Below are positions 51,330-60,230 of a DNA stretch of 64,000 bases, piece by piece. Both the position numbers and the translations under genes were made by a program. Position 1 is the stretch's first letter. Each line of letters begins with the position of its first letter. Below the pieces are notes generated by a model. It saw nothing but the letters and a program-made list of their open reading frames with translations. It did no database searches and was not told the DNA's origin. This DNA is from Phocaeicola plebeius DSM 17135. GTDB taxonomy: Bacteria > Bacteroidota > Bacteroidia > Bacteroidales > Bacteroidaceae. Location of the stretch: NCBI RefSeq assembly GCF_000187895.1, contig NZ_DS990119.1, forward strand, positions 496,001 to 560,000, given 5' to 3'.

Positions 51330-51428
51330 GGATGCAGAAAACACCGTGTGCAGAGGAAAAAGCGGGTCTTTGTCCGGATAAGCAAATGCGGTTGCGCATG
51401 AGTATAAAATCGGACACGCGCCCATGCA

Positions 51429-51486
51429 CCGGCATACCGGCGTAACAGCCTGCCAGCGCACCAGCATATATGCGTGCCGGCATACC
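51429..51486. repeat. CCGGCATACC repeat cluster
   Basis: Two direct copies of CCGGCATACC (51429-51438 and 51477-51486) flank the palindrome GCATATATGC (51464-51473). This is an iteron-like arrangement about 100 bases before traA. Confidence 0.45.
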
Positions 51487-51571
51487 TGCATAAAATCTCA
51501 TGCCCTCACTTGCCCGGATACGTGAAGAGATGAACGATTACCCGATTGTATAACTAAAAACGCATGGAACA

Positions 51572-52324
51572 ATGAAAGAGAAAACGAAATTCGTGGCCTT
51601 CTCCACCCAGAAAGGCGGAGCGGGCAAAACCACCCTCACGGTGCTGGCAGCCTCTTACCTGCACTATGTAAAGGGTTTCAATGTCGCGGTCATCGACTGC
51701 GATTATCCCCAACACTCCATCGTGGAGATGCGGGAACGTGACCTGAAGCTTGCCCTCGAAGACGAACATTACAAGAGGTTAGCTTACGAACAATTCACCC
51801 GGCTTCAAAAGAAAGCCTATCCTGTCGTGGAAAGCAACACGAAAGAGGCGTTGGCCGATGCCGACTACCTCCTGCCGCAAGGTGATTTCGATTATGTGTT
51901 CTTCGACCTTCCCGGTACGATCAATAACGAGGATCTGATTCATTCCCTGGCCGGAATGGATTATCTCGTCGCCCCGATCAGTGCCGACCGGGTTGTCATG
52001 GAAAGCACCCTGAATTACGCGGTTGTGGTAAAGGAGCATATCATGGGCCGCGAGAAGTCCCGGATGAAAGGGCTGTATATGCTATGGAACATGGTGGACG
52101 GACGTGAAAAGACAGAATTATATCAGGTTTACGAGGCGGTAATGAAAGAGCTGGATCTTCCTGTCCTGAAGACCTTCTTGCCTGACACCAAGCGTTTTCG
52201 TCGTGAGCAGAACGCCAGCCGTCGCTCTGTCTTCCGCTCCACGCTCTTCCCGGCAGACCGTTCTTTGATCCGGGGCAGCAACCTGGATAAACTCGTGGAT
52301 GAATTGATCGAACTGTTAAAGTAG
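51572..52324 (+). CDS. traA: ParA-family ATPase TraA
   Basis: 250 residues. The deviant Walker A KGGAGKTTL (about 14-22), VIDCDYPQ (Walker A'), and FFDLPGTINNEDLI (Walker B) identify a ParA/MinD ATPase. In Bacteroides CTns traA is the first gene of the tra operon. Such ATPases can position the relaxosome or partition the excised circle. Its ATG follows a TAACTAAAAAC stretch. The next gene starts 6 bases after its stop. Confidence 0.9.
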   Translation: MKEKTKFVAFSTQKGGAGKTTLTVLAASYLHYVKGFNVAVIDCDYPQHSIVEMRERDLKLALEDEHYKRLAYEQFTRLQKKAYPVVESNTKEALADADYLLPQGDFDYVFFDLPGTINNEDLIHSLAGMDYLVAPISADRVVMESTLNYAVVVKEHIMGREKSRMKGLYMLWNMVDGREKTELYQVYEAVMKELDLPVLKTFLPDTKRFRREQNASRRSVFRSTLFPADRSLIRGSNLDKLVDELIELLK

Positions 52325-52330
52325 GATCTC

Positions 52331-52753
52331 ATGAGCGGAAAAGAACATGACGACGGTTTGGACGCTTCCTTCATCATCAGCCAGGCCAAAAGCCGAAACC
52401 GGCCATTACATCCTTACACGCCGGAAAAAGAGGAGGAGGCATCGGCTCTATCGGAACCGTCCGGCGAGGCCGCCTCCTCGTCGGCTACGAAAGAGGAGGG
52501 ACGCCGCCGAAGAGGGAAAGGCCAGGATTACGAGCGTCTTTTTATCCGGAACGCCCCCTCCAATACCCGAAGCGGCAAAACGGTGTATATCCGCAAGGAG
52601 TTTCACGAGCGTATAACCCGGATAGTGCAGGTTATCGGTAAGAACGAACTCTCGCTGTATAGCTACCTGGACAATGTGCTGGAGCAGCATTTCGCGACCT
52701 ATCAGGAGGAAATTTCGGAACTCTACAAGAAACGGAACTCCGATATTTTTTAG
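52331..52753 (+). CDS. traB: TraB, DUF3408 domain protein
   Basis: 140 residues. An acidic, Ser/Glu-rich N-terminus (about 1-65) with a KEEGRRRRGKG basic patch is followed by the DUF3408 core: TVYIRKEFHERITRIVQVIGKNELSLYSYLDNVLEQHF (about 82-119). This ribbon-helix-helix-like domain suggests DNA binding or partner binding with the ParA protein upstream. It is normal length for TraB. Confidence 0.85.
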   Translation: MSGKEHDDGLDASFIISQAKSRNRPLHPYTPEKEEEASALSEPSGEAASSSATKEEGRRRRGKGQDYERLFIRNAPSNTRSGKTVYIRKEFHERITRIVQVIGKNELSLYSYLDNVLEQHFATYQEEISELYKKRNSDIF

Positions 52754-52794
52754 TTATGAACCCAATATTTACAACCCATTAAAAACAATCCATC

Positions 52795-53213
52795 ATGTCA
52801 GACAAAGCAATTATTTTATCTGTTATCCTGGCGGCCGTCCTTTGCGTCGCCGTGCCCTTCATCTTCCGCGTGTGCCGCTACCGGCGCAGGATGAAAACCC
52901 TTATCGTCCCCGACGGCCCTTCGGGGAGGTCGCCGTGGGGACTGTCCCCACCCCCGAGGCCGAGTACCTGGCCCGTTACATCTGCCTGCTGCGGCTGCCT
53001 TTCGCCGGTAACAAGCACGTGAAGATACGTCCGTCGTATCACGAGCGTATCCGCGAGATCACCCGTGTCATCGGTCGTGGCGACGTGACGATCACGGCCT
53101 ACGTGGACAAGGTTCTCAAGGCGCACCTGGACGATAACCGGGAAACCATCGAGCGGCTTTTCGAGGAGCGTGAGGCCGTGGCCTCCCGGCAACCCAAAGC
53201 GGAGGAGCGATGA
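52795..53213 (+). pseudogene. Frameshifted membrane DUF3408 protein (TraC position)
   Basis: The N-terminus begins MSDKAIILSVILAAVLCVAV with one membrane helix and reads in frame to about residue 43 (LIVPDGPSG). The DUF3408 domain (PEAEYLARYICLLRLPF, YHERIREITRVIGRGDVTITAYVDKVLKAHL) then continues in another frame to the stop at 53213. The two parts fit if one G is restored in the GGGG run at 52923-52926. As read, the first frame stops early. It may be a real mutation, a sequencing error or a programmed shift; no classic slippery heptamer is seen. It overlaps the next gene by 4 bases. Confidence 0.65.
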
Positions 53214-53950
53214 ACGGGGCGTTGTGGCTGCTGCCCCTCTTTGCCGTGGGGTATGCCTTGTGGGCGTTTTTCCGCCTGCGGCGGATGGAACGTAACGAAC
53301 CGGCAGACGGGATCGTTGCCGAAGACACGCCCTGCCGGCAGGAGATCATCGGCAGGAGCCGCTTTGTCCTCGACTTGCGCCACTCCCGGCCACAAGCTGC
53401 CGTAGAATCTGAAACTGAAAAAGTTACGGAAAAAGCCGATATATTTGTGCCCACGAATGTACCCGAACACCCCCGGCAGATTCCGCCGGAAGACCTGGAT
53501 GAAGTGTTCGGTGTCGCTCCCGAGGGGGAGCCTAACGAACCTCTGGAAATCGACTTTCCGCTGTACGATGAATCTTTCCCGGATGCGGACGCGGAGGAGC
53601 CGGATTATGACGAGGATGAAGACGACACCGAAGAGCTGCCCCTTTTGGGCCGCTCGCTTGCCCAGGGGGTTAGTTTTGAACAGATGGGCGAAGCCTACCG
53701 CCACGTGGTACACGATCCACCTTCAACAGACGAGCAAAGGGAGGAAACGGGACGTGTCCTCCTGGGCCTGAAACAGACCGACATGTTCGAGGTCATCGTT
53801 TCGGGCTGCCCCGACGGGAACGACAGGGTAAAATCCCTGATCGACACCTACCTCTCGGCTTTTCACCGGCGTATGTCCGAGAGGTCTGCGGAAAGCCCAT
53901 CTCCGCAGGGTTCGGTTCCCACGGGTTTCGACGTCCGTGAGTTTGTTTAA
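53210..53950 (+). CDS. traD: Conjugal transfer protein TraD
   Basis: 246 residues. One N-terminal membrane helix (LWLLPLFAVGYALWAFF) precedes a basic stretch. A long acidic region (DADAEEPDYDEDEDDTEELP near 125-145) follows, then a conserved end RSLAQGVSFEQMGEAYRHVVHD...GRVLLGLKQTDMFE. This matches TraD proteins of Bacteroides CTns, whose function is undefined. ATG overlaps the preceding stop (ATGA). A gap of 145 bases with a leader motif separates it from traE. Confidence 0.8.
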   Translation: MNGALWLLPLFAVGYALWAFFRLRRMERNEPADGIVAEDTPCRQEIIGRSRFVLDLRHSRPQAAVESETEKVTEKADIFVPTNVPEHPRQIPPEDLDEVFGVAPEGEPNEPLEIDFPLYDESFPDADAEEPDYDEDEDDTEELPLLGRSLAQGVSFEQMGEAYRHVVHDPPSTDEQREETGRVLLGLKQTDMFEVIVSGCPDGNDRVKSLIDTYLSAFHRRMSERSAESPSPQGSVPTGFDVREFV

Positions 53951-54012
53951 CCCCATAATGACATCACGATGAAAGAAAAAGACTACGGGTAGCGCGTGAG
54001 GCTATCCTCGAA

Positions 54013-54095
54013 CCACTGAAAAAAAACGAATCAAGAAGTTTAACCCGGTGCGGGGCCTATCCATCCCCGCGCCACAATTCAAACATTATCGAGTT
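54013..54095 (+). promoter_or_regulatory. Leader before traE with CCACTGAAAAA motif and hairpin
   Basis: CCACTGAAAAAAAACGAATC at 54013-54032, then a GCGGGG/CCCCGC hairpin at about 54050-54072 and TTATCGAGTT before the ATG. The CCACTGAAAAA and TTATCGAGT pieces recur before traN. Confidence 0.5.
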
Positions 54096-54398
54096 ATGAG
54101 AAAGAACAAGATTCTTCTTCCGGCGGCATTTCTCTTTGCCGCCATCTCCTCCGCTTTCGCGCAGGGCAACGGCATCGCCGGCATTACGGAGGCTACCAAC
54201 ATGGTAACCAGCTACTTCGACCCCGGCACGAAACTCGTGTACGCTGTGGGGGCTGTGGTCGGCCTTATCGGGGGCATCAAGGTCTATAACAAGTTTTCGA
54301 GCGGCGACCCCGACACGTCGAAGACCGCCGCGAGCTGGTTCGGCGCGTGTATTTTCCTGATTGTCGCCGCGACGATCCTACGCTCTTTCTTCTTGTAG
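54096..54398 (+). CDS. traE: TraE (DUF4134) small membrane protein
   Basis: 100 residues from the ATG at 54096; an upstream GTG in frame lies in the leader and is not preferred. Signal-like first helix ending AFAQG, then two membrane helices (LVYAVGAVVGLIGGIKVY and WFGACIFLIVAATIL) around KFSSGDPDTSKTAASW. This is the DUF4134 pattern, similar in size and layout to VirB2-type pilins. It is followed closely by the DUF4133 gene. Confidence 0.85.
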   Translation: MRKNKILLPAAFLFAAISSAFAQGNGIAGITEATNMVTSYFDPGTKLVYAVGAVVGLIGGIKVYNKFSSGDPDTSKTAASWFGACIFLIVAATILRSFFL

Positions 54399-54421
54399 TC
54401 CAACCTGTCATGCAAATAATT

Positions 54422-54745
54422 ATGGAATATGGAATCAACAAGGGAATCGGCAAGAGCGTGGAGTTCCGGGGCCTGAAGGCGCAGTACCTCTTCATCTTCG
54501 CGGGCGGCCTGCTGGCCGTCTTCGTGGTGTTCGTCATCCTCTACATGGCAGGGGTCGATCAGTGGGTATGTATCGCTTTCGGCGTTGCGGCGGCTTCGGT
54601 GCTGGTCTGGCTTACCTTCCGCCTGAACACCCGTTACGGGGAACACGGGCTGATGAAGCTGCTCGCCGCGCGCCGGCATCCCCGCTACCTGCTCAACCGC
54701 AAGTCCCTGCGCCGGTTGCTGAAAAGAAAGGGGGGCCGCGTATGA
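54422..54745 (+). CDS. traF: TraF (DUF4133) membrane protein
   Basis: 107 residues from ATG 54422 (MEYGINKGIGKSVEFRGLKAQY), the usual DUF4133 beginning; ATG 54410 is an alternative. Two membrane helices (LFIFAGGLLAVFVVFVILYMA and VCIAFGVAAASVLVWLTF) and a basic C-terminus. This is VirB3-like in size and place, next to the VirB4-like ATPase. Its TGA overlaps the traG start. Confidence 0.85.
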   Translation: MEYGINKGIGKSVEFRGLKAQYLFIFAGGLLAVFVVFVILYMAGVDQWVCIAFGVAAASVLVWLTFRLNTRYGEHGLMKLLAARRHPRYLLNRKSLRRLLKRKGGRV

Positions 54746-57237
54746 GAAACCTCTTGAAAGCCACCACGCTGGAAAGCAAGTTCCCGCTCCTGGCCGTGGA
54801 AGGCGGTTGTATCATCAGCAAGGACGCGGACATAACGGTCGTCTATCGGGTCGAACTCCCGGAGCTGTTCACCGTCACGTCCGCCGAGTACGAGGCGATC
54901 CACGCCGCCTGGTGCAAGGCCCTGAAGGTCTTGCCCGAATACAGCGTGGTACACAAGCAGGACTGGTTCATCCGCGAGCGTTACCGCCCGGCCACGGGCG
55001 AGGGGGACATGAGTTTCCTCTCCCGCAGTTACGAGCGGCATTTCAACGAGCGTCCGTTCCTGACCCACGCCTGCTTCCTCTACCTGACGAAAACGACGAG
55101 GGAGCGTATGCACATGCGTTCAGACTTCTCGACCCTCTGCCGGGGCAACATCATTCCCAAAGAGGTAAACCGGGAATCGGCGACAAAATTCCTGGAGGCG
55201 GCGGAACAGTTCGAGCGTATTCTGAACGATTCGGGTTTCTTGGCCCTTGTCCGCCTCACGGGGGACGAGATCACGGGTACGGCGGATTGTCCGGGCCTGC
55301 TGGAGCGGTACTTTTCCCTCTCGCTCTCGGAGACGACTTCTCTTCAGGACATCGAGCTGGGGGCCGAGGTTCTGCGCGTGGGCAACAAACGGGTGTGCCT
55401 GCACACGCTCTCGGACACGGAAGACCTGCCGGGGCGCGTGGGTACGGACACCCGTTACGAGCGTCTTTCCACCGACCGTTCGGACTGCCTGCTCTCGTTC
55501 GCGGCCCCCGTGGGGCTTCTGCTTTCCTGCGACCACCTTTACAACCAGTACGTGTTCCTGGAAGACAGCGACGAAAACCTGCGTATGTTCGAGAAACGTG
55601 CGCGTAACATGCAGTCCCTTTCCCGCTACTCCCGCGGGAACCAGATAAACAAGGAGTGGATCGACCAGTATCTCAACGAGGCGCACTCGTTCGGTCTTCA
55701 ATCCGTCCGGGCCCATTTCAACGTGCTGGCCTGGTCGGACGACGTGCAGGAGCTCCGGCATATCCGCAATGATGTGGGCAGCCAGCTCGCTCTGATGGAG
55801 TGCCGCCCGCGCCACAACACCGTGGATGCCGCCACGCTCTACTGGGCGGGTATGCCGGGCAATGCGGGGGATTTCCCCGCCGAGGAATCGTTCTACACGT
55901 TCATCGAGCCCGCGGTCTGTTTCTTCACGGAGGAAACCAACTATAAATCCTCGTCCAGTCCTTTCGGCATCAAGCTGTGCGACCGCATAAGCGGCAGGCC
56001 CCTGCACCTGGACATCTCGGACGAACCGATGAAAAAAGGGATCATTACCAACCGGAATAAATTCGTGTTAGGCGGCTCGGGGTCAGGCAAGTCATTCTTT
56101 ATGAATCATTTAGTCCGCCAATACTGGGAGCAGGGCACGCATGTCGTGCTGGTGGATACCGGTAACAGCTACCAGGGTCTTTGCGAGCTGATCCGGCGTA
56201 AGACCAAAGGTGAGGACGGCGTGTATTTTACCTATACCGAGGAACATCCCATCAGTTTCAACCCGTTCTACACCGACGACTACTATTTCGACGTGGAGAA
56301 GAAGGACAGCATCAAGACGCTGCTGCTGACACTCTGGAAAACCGAGGACGACAAGATCACGAAGACCGAGAGCGGCGAGCTGGGCAGTGCCGTGAACGCC
56401 TATATCGAGCGTATCCGCGCCGACCGGAATATCGTGCCGTGTTTTGACAGTTTCTACGAGTACCTGCGGGACGACTACCGCCGCGAGCTGGAGGAGCGGG
56501 AGATCCGGGTCAGCCGCGAGGATTTCAACATCGACAACATGCTCATCACCCTGCGGCAGTATTATAAGGGCGGACGCTACGACTTCCTTCTGAACTCCCG
56601 GGCCAACATCGACCTGCTCTCGAAGCGCTTCGTGGTCTTCGAGGTGGATTCCATCAAGGAAAACAAGGAGCTTTTTCCCGTGGTCACCATTATCATCATG
56701 GAGGCTTTCATAAACAAGATGAGACGGCTCAAGGGGGTACGCAAACAGCTCATCGTCGAGGAGGCCTGGAAGGCGCTCTCTACGGCCAATATGGCTGAAT
56801 ATCTGCGTTATATGTATAAAACCGTCCGCAAATACTACGGTGAGGCCATCGTTGTGACGCAGGAGGTCGAGGACATCATTTCCAGCCCGGTGGTCAAGGA
56901 GGCGATCATCAACAACTCGGACTGCAAGATCCTGCTCGACCAGCGCAAGTTCATGAACCGTTTCGACGCGATTCAGTCCTTGTTGGGACTGACCGACAAG
57001 GAGAAGGCGCAGATTCTCTCGATCAACCAGTCCAACGACCCTTCCCGTAAATACAAGGAGGTCTGGATCGGTCTGGGCGGCGTTCAGTCGGCGGTCTATG
57101 CCACGGAGGTCAGCGTCCCGGAGTACCTGGCCTACACGACCGAGGAAACGGAGAAAGTGGAGGTACAGCGGCTTGCCGGGGAGCTGGGCGGTGATATGGA
57201 ACTGGCGATCAGGCAGCTCGCCGAGGGCAAACGTTAA
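54742..57237 (+). CDS. traG: TraG conjugation ATPase (VirB4-like)
   Basis: 831 residues from ATG 54742 (overlapping the traF stop). The Walker A motif GGSGSGKS is at about 444-451 and Walker B QLIVEEAWKAL near 669-679. The N-terminus MRNLLKATTLESKFPLL and an extended first half are typical of the Bacteroides TraG family. It powers mating-channel assembly and pilus biogenesis at the inner membrane. The end TGDLELAIRQLAEG-like (here GGDMELAIRQLAEG) is family-typical. It is followed by a DUF3876 gene. Confidence 0.95.
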   Translation: MRNLLKATTLESKFPLLAVEGGCIISKDADITVVYRVELPELFTVTSAEYEAIHAAWCKALKVLPEYSVVHKQDWFIRERYRPATGEGDMSFLSRSYERHFNERPFLTHACFLYLTKTTRERMHMRSDFSTLCRGNIIPKEVNRESATKFLEAAEQFERILNDSGFLALVRLTGDEITGTADCPGLLERYFSLSLSETTSLQDIELGAEVLRVGNKRVCLHTLSDTEDLPGRVGTDTRYERLSTDRSDCLLSFAAPVGLLLSCDHLYNQYVFLEDSDENLRMFEKRARNMQSLSRYSRGNQINKEWIDQYLNEAHSFGLQSVRAHFNVLAWSDDVQELRHIRNDVGSQLALMECRPRHNTVDAATLYWAGMPGNAGDFPAEESFYTFIEPAVCFFTEETNYKSSSSPFGIKLCDRISGRPLHLDISDEPMKKGIITNRNKFVLGGSGSGKSFFMNHLVRQYWEQGTHVVLVDTGNSYQGLCELIRRKTKGEDGVYFTYTEEHPISFNPFYTDDYYFDVEKKDSIKTLLLTLWKTEDDKITKTESGELGSAVNAYIERIRADRNIVPCFDSFYEYLRDDYRRELEEREIRVSREDFNIDNMLITLRQYYKGGRYDFLLNSRANIDLLSKRFVVFEVDSIKENKELFPVVTIIIMEAFINKMRRLKGVRKQLIVEEAWKALSTANMAEYLRYMYKTVRKYYGEAIVVTQEVEDIISSPVVKEAIINNSDCKILLDQRKFMNRFDAIQSLLGLTDKEKAQILSINQSNDPSRKYKEVWIGLGGVQSAVYATEVSVPEYLAYTTEETEKVEVQRLAGELGGDMELAIRQLAEGKR

Positions 57238-57251
57238 AGGGAGGGCAGGCC

Positions 57252-57566
57252 ATGTATCGCAAGTGTATCGGATCAGACCCCACGGCGGCGCGTTTGGACT
57301 TCGCGCTGTACGAGGTGGCGGGCGAGTGGGAAAGCCGCTCGGGTTCTCCCCGGGTTCGCATCTACCGCAACCCGGGACGCCGGGGCGGCGGTTTTTACGT
57401 GGAGGTGTCCTACAAGGACGGGACACGCTTCTCCCGTCCCGTGAGGAAGTATTGGGGAGGTATCCGTTACTTCGACCTCTACGGGTATGTCGCCCTGGCC
57501 TACGATGCGGGGCGCGAGGTGCTCCAGCTCTCCGCCTACGGGGATTATTATCGGGCGTCGGAATGA
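57252..57566 (+). CDS. DUF3876 domain protein
   Basis: 104 residues. The pattern YEVAGEWESRSGSPRVRIYRNPGRRGGGFYVEV...YFDLYGYVALAYDAGREVLQLSAYGDYYRA is DUF3876, a small beta-rich protein that occurs between traG and traI in Bacteroides conjugative elements. No signal peptide. Function unknown. Confidence 0.8.
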   Translation: MYRKCIGSDPTAARLDFALYEVAGEWESRSGSPRVRIYRNPGRRGGGFYVEVSYKDGTRFSRPVRKYWGGIRYFDLYGYVALAYDAGREVLQLSAYGDYYRASE

Positions 57567-57592
57567 CCGCCCAAGTATTCACGAATTAAATA

Positions 57593-58222
57593 ATGAAAAG
57601 GATGAAACGATTGATTTTAACGCTGTTCGTGGGGCTTCTTTGCTTCACGTACCAGGCAAAAGCGCAGTGGACGGTCATCGACCCGTCGAACCTCGTTCAG
57701 AACATCAAGAGCGCGGTTCAAAGCTCGACCACGGCGACCAACATGGTCAAGTCGCTGCAAGAGAGTATCAAGATTTATAACCAGAGCAAGGCTTACTACG
57801 ACGCCCTCAAATCGGTGCATAACATCATCAAGGATGCCCGGAAGGTGAAGCTGACGCTCGAAATGGTCAGCGAGATCACGGAAATCTACACCTCGGGATT
57901 CAACCGTATGGTTTCAGACCCGAACTTCACGGTGGACGAGCTGGCGGCGATCTCGGCGGGTTACGCCCGATTGCTGGAGGAGGGCGGTGCGCTGGTGGCG
58001 GAACTCAAGACGGTCATAACCGGCGGCAACGGCCTCTCGCTCTCGGACAAGGAGCGGATGGACGTGGTGGATCAGGTTTACACGAAGATGCTGGAGTACC
58101 GCAACCTCACGCGCTATTACACGCGCAAGACCATCTCCGTGTCCTTCATCCGCAGCCGCGAAAAGGGCGACGCGCACCGGGTGCTGGCACTTTACGGGAA
58201 CCCGAACGACAGATATTGGTAA
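57593..58222 (+). CDS. traI: TraI (DUF4141) periplasmic protein
   Basis: 209 residues. The signal peptide (MKRMKRLILTLFVGLLCFTYQAKAQ) is cleaved near 25. The DUF4141 core follows: WTVIDPSNLVQNIKSAVQSS, a long coiled-coil helix, and LVAELKTVITGGNGLSLSDKERM. It resembles VirB5-like conjugation proteins in size and helical make-up. It is followed by traJ after 19 bases. Confidence 0.85.
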   Translation: MKRMKRLILTLFVGLLCFTYQAKAQWTVIDPSNLVQNIKSAVQSSTTATNMVKSLQESIKIYNQSKAYYDALKSVHNIIKDARKVKLTLEMVSEITEIYTSGFNRMVSDPNFTVDELAAISAGYARLLEEGGALVAELKTVITGGNGLSLSDKERMDVVDQVYTKMLEYRNLTRYYTRKTISVSFIRSREKGDAHRVLALYGNPNDRYW

Positions 58223-58241
58223 CCTGAAAACGGAGGCAGTC

Positions 58242-59291
58242 ATGGATTTCGACAATTTACACCAGGTTCTCCGGAACCTGTATCAGGAGATGATGCCGCT
58301 ATGCGGCGACATGATCGGGGTGGCGAAAGGTATCGCCGGCCTGGGTGCGCTCTTTTACGTGGCTTACCGGGTATGGAAGGCACTGGCCAGCGCGGAGCCT
58401 ATCGACGTGTTCCCGCTCCTGCGGCCTTTCGCCATCGGCTTGTGCGTGATGTTCTTTCCCACCGTGGTTCTGGGGACGATCAACGCCGTGATGTCGCCCG
58501 TGGTGCAGGGCACGCACGCCATACTGGAGGGGCAGACATTGGATTTGCAGGCATACCAGCAACAGAAGGACGATTTGGAAGCCGAGGCCCGCAGGCGCGA
58601 GGGCAAGGCTTGGTTAGTGGACGACGAGGTGTATGAACAACGGCTTGCGGATATGGGTATCACGGACTTGGGCGAGATTATCAGCATGTGGGCCGAACGC
58701 ACGTGGTACGACATCAAGGCCGGTTTCCGGCAGCTTGTCCGGGACTTCTTCGAGTTGTTGTTCAACGCCGCGGGGCTTACCATCGACACGCTGCGGACAT
58801 TCTTTTTAGTCGTGCTGTCGATTCTGGGGCCCTTGTCGTTCGCCCTCTCCATTTACGACGGCTTCCACTCGACGCTCGCGAGCTGGATTTCCCGCTATAT
58901 CAGCGTGTACCTTTGGCTTCCCATCGCCGACCTGTTCTCCGCGGTGCTGGCCAAGATCCAGACGTTGATGCTCCAGGCGGACGTCCTGGCCCTGCAAGAC
59001 CCCAATTACATTCCCGACAGCGGCAGCGGTGTCTATATTATCTTTTTGATTATAGGTATCATAGGCTATTTCACGATCCCCACCGTTGCCGAGTGGGTGA
59101 TCCAGTCGGGCGGAGCCGGCGGGGCTATGGGCGGTATCAACAAGGCCGGGGCATTCGCCACGGGTGTCGCTGGCGGTATCGCCGGCAACATGATCGGCCG
59201 CACGTTCGGGCGTCGCGGCGGTGGCCCGGCTTCGGGCAGTGCCCCCAACGGGCGCAACCTGGCAACACAAGGTAACAATAATCATTCATAA
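58242..59291 (+). CDS. traJ: TraJ polytopic membrane protein (VirB6-like)
   Basis: 349 residues with several membrane helices: about 25-45, 60-82, 195-215, 220-240 and 265-290. A Q/R/E-rich loop (LQAYQQQKDDLEAEARRREG) and a Gly-rich end follow. TraJ proteins of Bacteroides CTns share this size and layout and are thought to form part of the inner-membrane channel. Overlapping operon context: traI upstream, traK 11 bases downstream. Confidence 0.9.
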   Translation: MDFDNLHQVLRNLYQEMMPLCGDMIGVAKGIAGLGALFYVAYRVWKALASAEPIDVFPLLRPFAIGLCVMFFPTVVLGTINAVMSPVVQGTHAILEGQTLDLQAYQQQKDDLEAEARRREGKAWLVDDEVYEQRLADMGITDLGEIISMWAERTWYDIKAGFRQLVRDFFELLFNAAGLTIDTLRTFFLVVLSILGPLSFALSIYDGFHSTLASWISRYISVYLWLPIADLFSAVLAKIQTLMLQADVLALQDPNYIPDSGSGVYIIFLIIGIIGYFTIPTVAEWVIQSGGAGGAMGGINKAGAFATGVAGGIAGNMIGRTFGRRGGGPASGSAPNGRNLATQGNNNHS

Positions 59292-59302
59292 CAATTTGGA
59301 CA

Positions 59303-59926
59303 ATGGAATTCAAGTCATTAAAAAACATCGAAACAAGTTTCAGGCAGATTCGGCTTTTCGGTATCGTGTTCCTCTGCCTGTGCGCGCTGGTATCCGTGTT
59401 CAGCGTGGTCGCGAGCTTCCGTTTCGCCGAAAAGCAGCGCGAGAAGATCTACGTCCTGGACGGGGGCAAGTCGCTGATGCTGGCGCTCTCGCAGGATTTG
59501 AGCCAGAACCGCCCCGTGGAGGCGCGCGAACATATCCGGCGTTTTCACGAGTTGTTCTTCACCCTCTCGCCCGACCGTGCGGCCATCGAGAGCAACATCA
59601 ACCGCGCGCTGTTCCTGGTCGATAAGAGCGCCTTCGCCTATTACCAGGACATGCAGGAGAAAGGTTACTACAACCGTGTGGTGTCGGGGAACATCAGCCA
59701 GCGTATCGAGGTGGACTCCGTGGTGTGCGACTTCAACGCCTATCCCTACCGGGCCATGACCTATGCCCGGCAAATGATTGTCCGCGAGAGCAACATCACC
59801 GAGCGTTCGCTGGTCACGCGCTGCGAGCTGATCAACTCGGGGCGTTCGGACAATAACCCGCAGGGTTTCATCATGGAGAAATTCGAGATTCTGGAGAACC
59901 GCGATTTACGTACATTAAAAAGATAA
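59303..59926 (+). CDS. traK: TraK conjugation protein
   Basis: 207 residues. One membrane helix near 20-40 (IVFLCLCALVSVFSVVASF), then a periplasmic domain with YVLDGGKSLMLALSQDLSQNRPVEAREHIRRFHELFF and a C-terminal half containing VDSVVCDFNAYPYRAMTYARQMIVRESNITERSLVTRCEL. The R-x-x-N-I-T and FNAYPY elements are typical of TraK. VirB8-like in size and topology. Followed by traL after 4 bases. Confidence 0.9.
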   Translation: MEFKSLKNIETSFRQIRLFGIVFLCLCALVSVFSVVASFRFAEKQREKIYVLDGGKSLMLALSQDLSQNRPVEAREHIRRFHELFFTLSPDRAAIESNINRALFLVDKSAFAYYQDMQEKGYYNRVVSGNISQRIEVDSVVCDFNAYPYRAMTYARQMIVRESNITERSLVTRCELINSGRSDNNPQGFIMEKFEILENRDLRTLKR

Positions 59927-59930
59927 GGCT

Positions 59931-60230
59931 ATGGCAAAGAAGAGAATAAAGGCTTTCGGGGAGTGGGTCGAAGACCACCTGCGCCGCGCTTGCGGGGCGC
60001 TCTCGCCCGATAAGCGGATTATCGTGATCCTCACGCTGCTCTTGTTCTTTTCCGTCTTGTCGCTCTACTTTACCGTGTCTTCCATCTACCGCTTCGGCAA
60101 GGGAGCCGGGGAACGGATGCAGATACGGCATATCGAGCGGCTGGAGCTGGAATTAAGACAACGGCAGGAGGCCGACAGTGTAAAACATCTAAAAGATTTC
60201 AATTATGACGACGAACGAAAAACAGAATAA
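59931..60230 (+). CDS. traL: TraL (DUF3989) small membrane protein
   Basis: 99 residues. A basic N-terminus (KKRIKAFGEWVEDHLRRACG) and one membrane helix (IIVILTLLLFFSVLSLYFTV) precede a Q/R/E-rich tail. This is the DUF3989 pattern. Its end overlaps the traM start by 26 bases, in a different frame. Confidence 0.85.
   Translation: MAKKRIKAFGEWVEDHLRRACGALSPDKRIIVILTLLLFFSVLSLYFTVSSIYRFGKGAGERMQIRHIERLELELRQRQEADSVKHLKDFNYDDERKTE

Larger units (their letters stand above)
50869..51571. other. Divergent mobA-traA gap, probable oriT
   Basis: 703 bases with no supported gene between divergent mob and tra operons, the place where related CTns have oriT. It holds three consecutive hairpins at 50950-51060, an inverted repeat at 51312-51329 and a repeat cluster at 51429-51486. 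Promoters for both operons should also be here, but I see no clear TAnnTTTG. Confidence 0.55.

Noticed and set aside
54361..54741. N-terminal extension of TraG upstream of 54742
   Set aside because: This stretch is the shadow of the traF gene in another frame; family TraG starts at MRNLLKATTLE.
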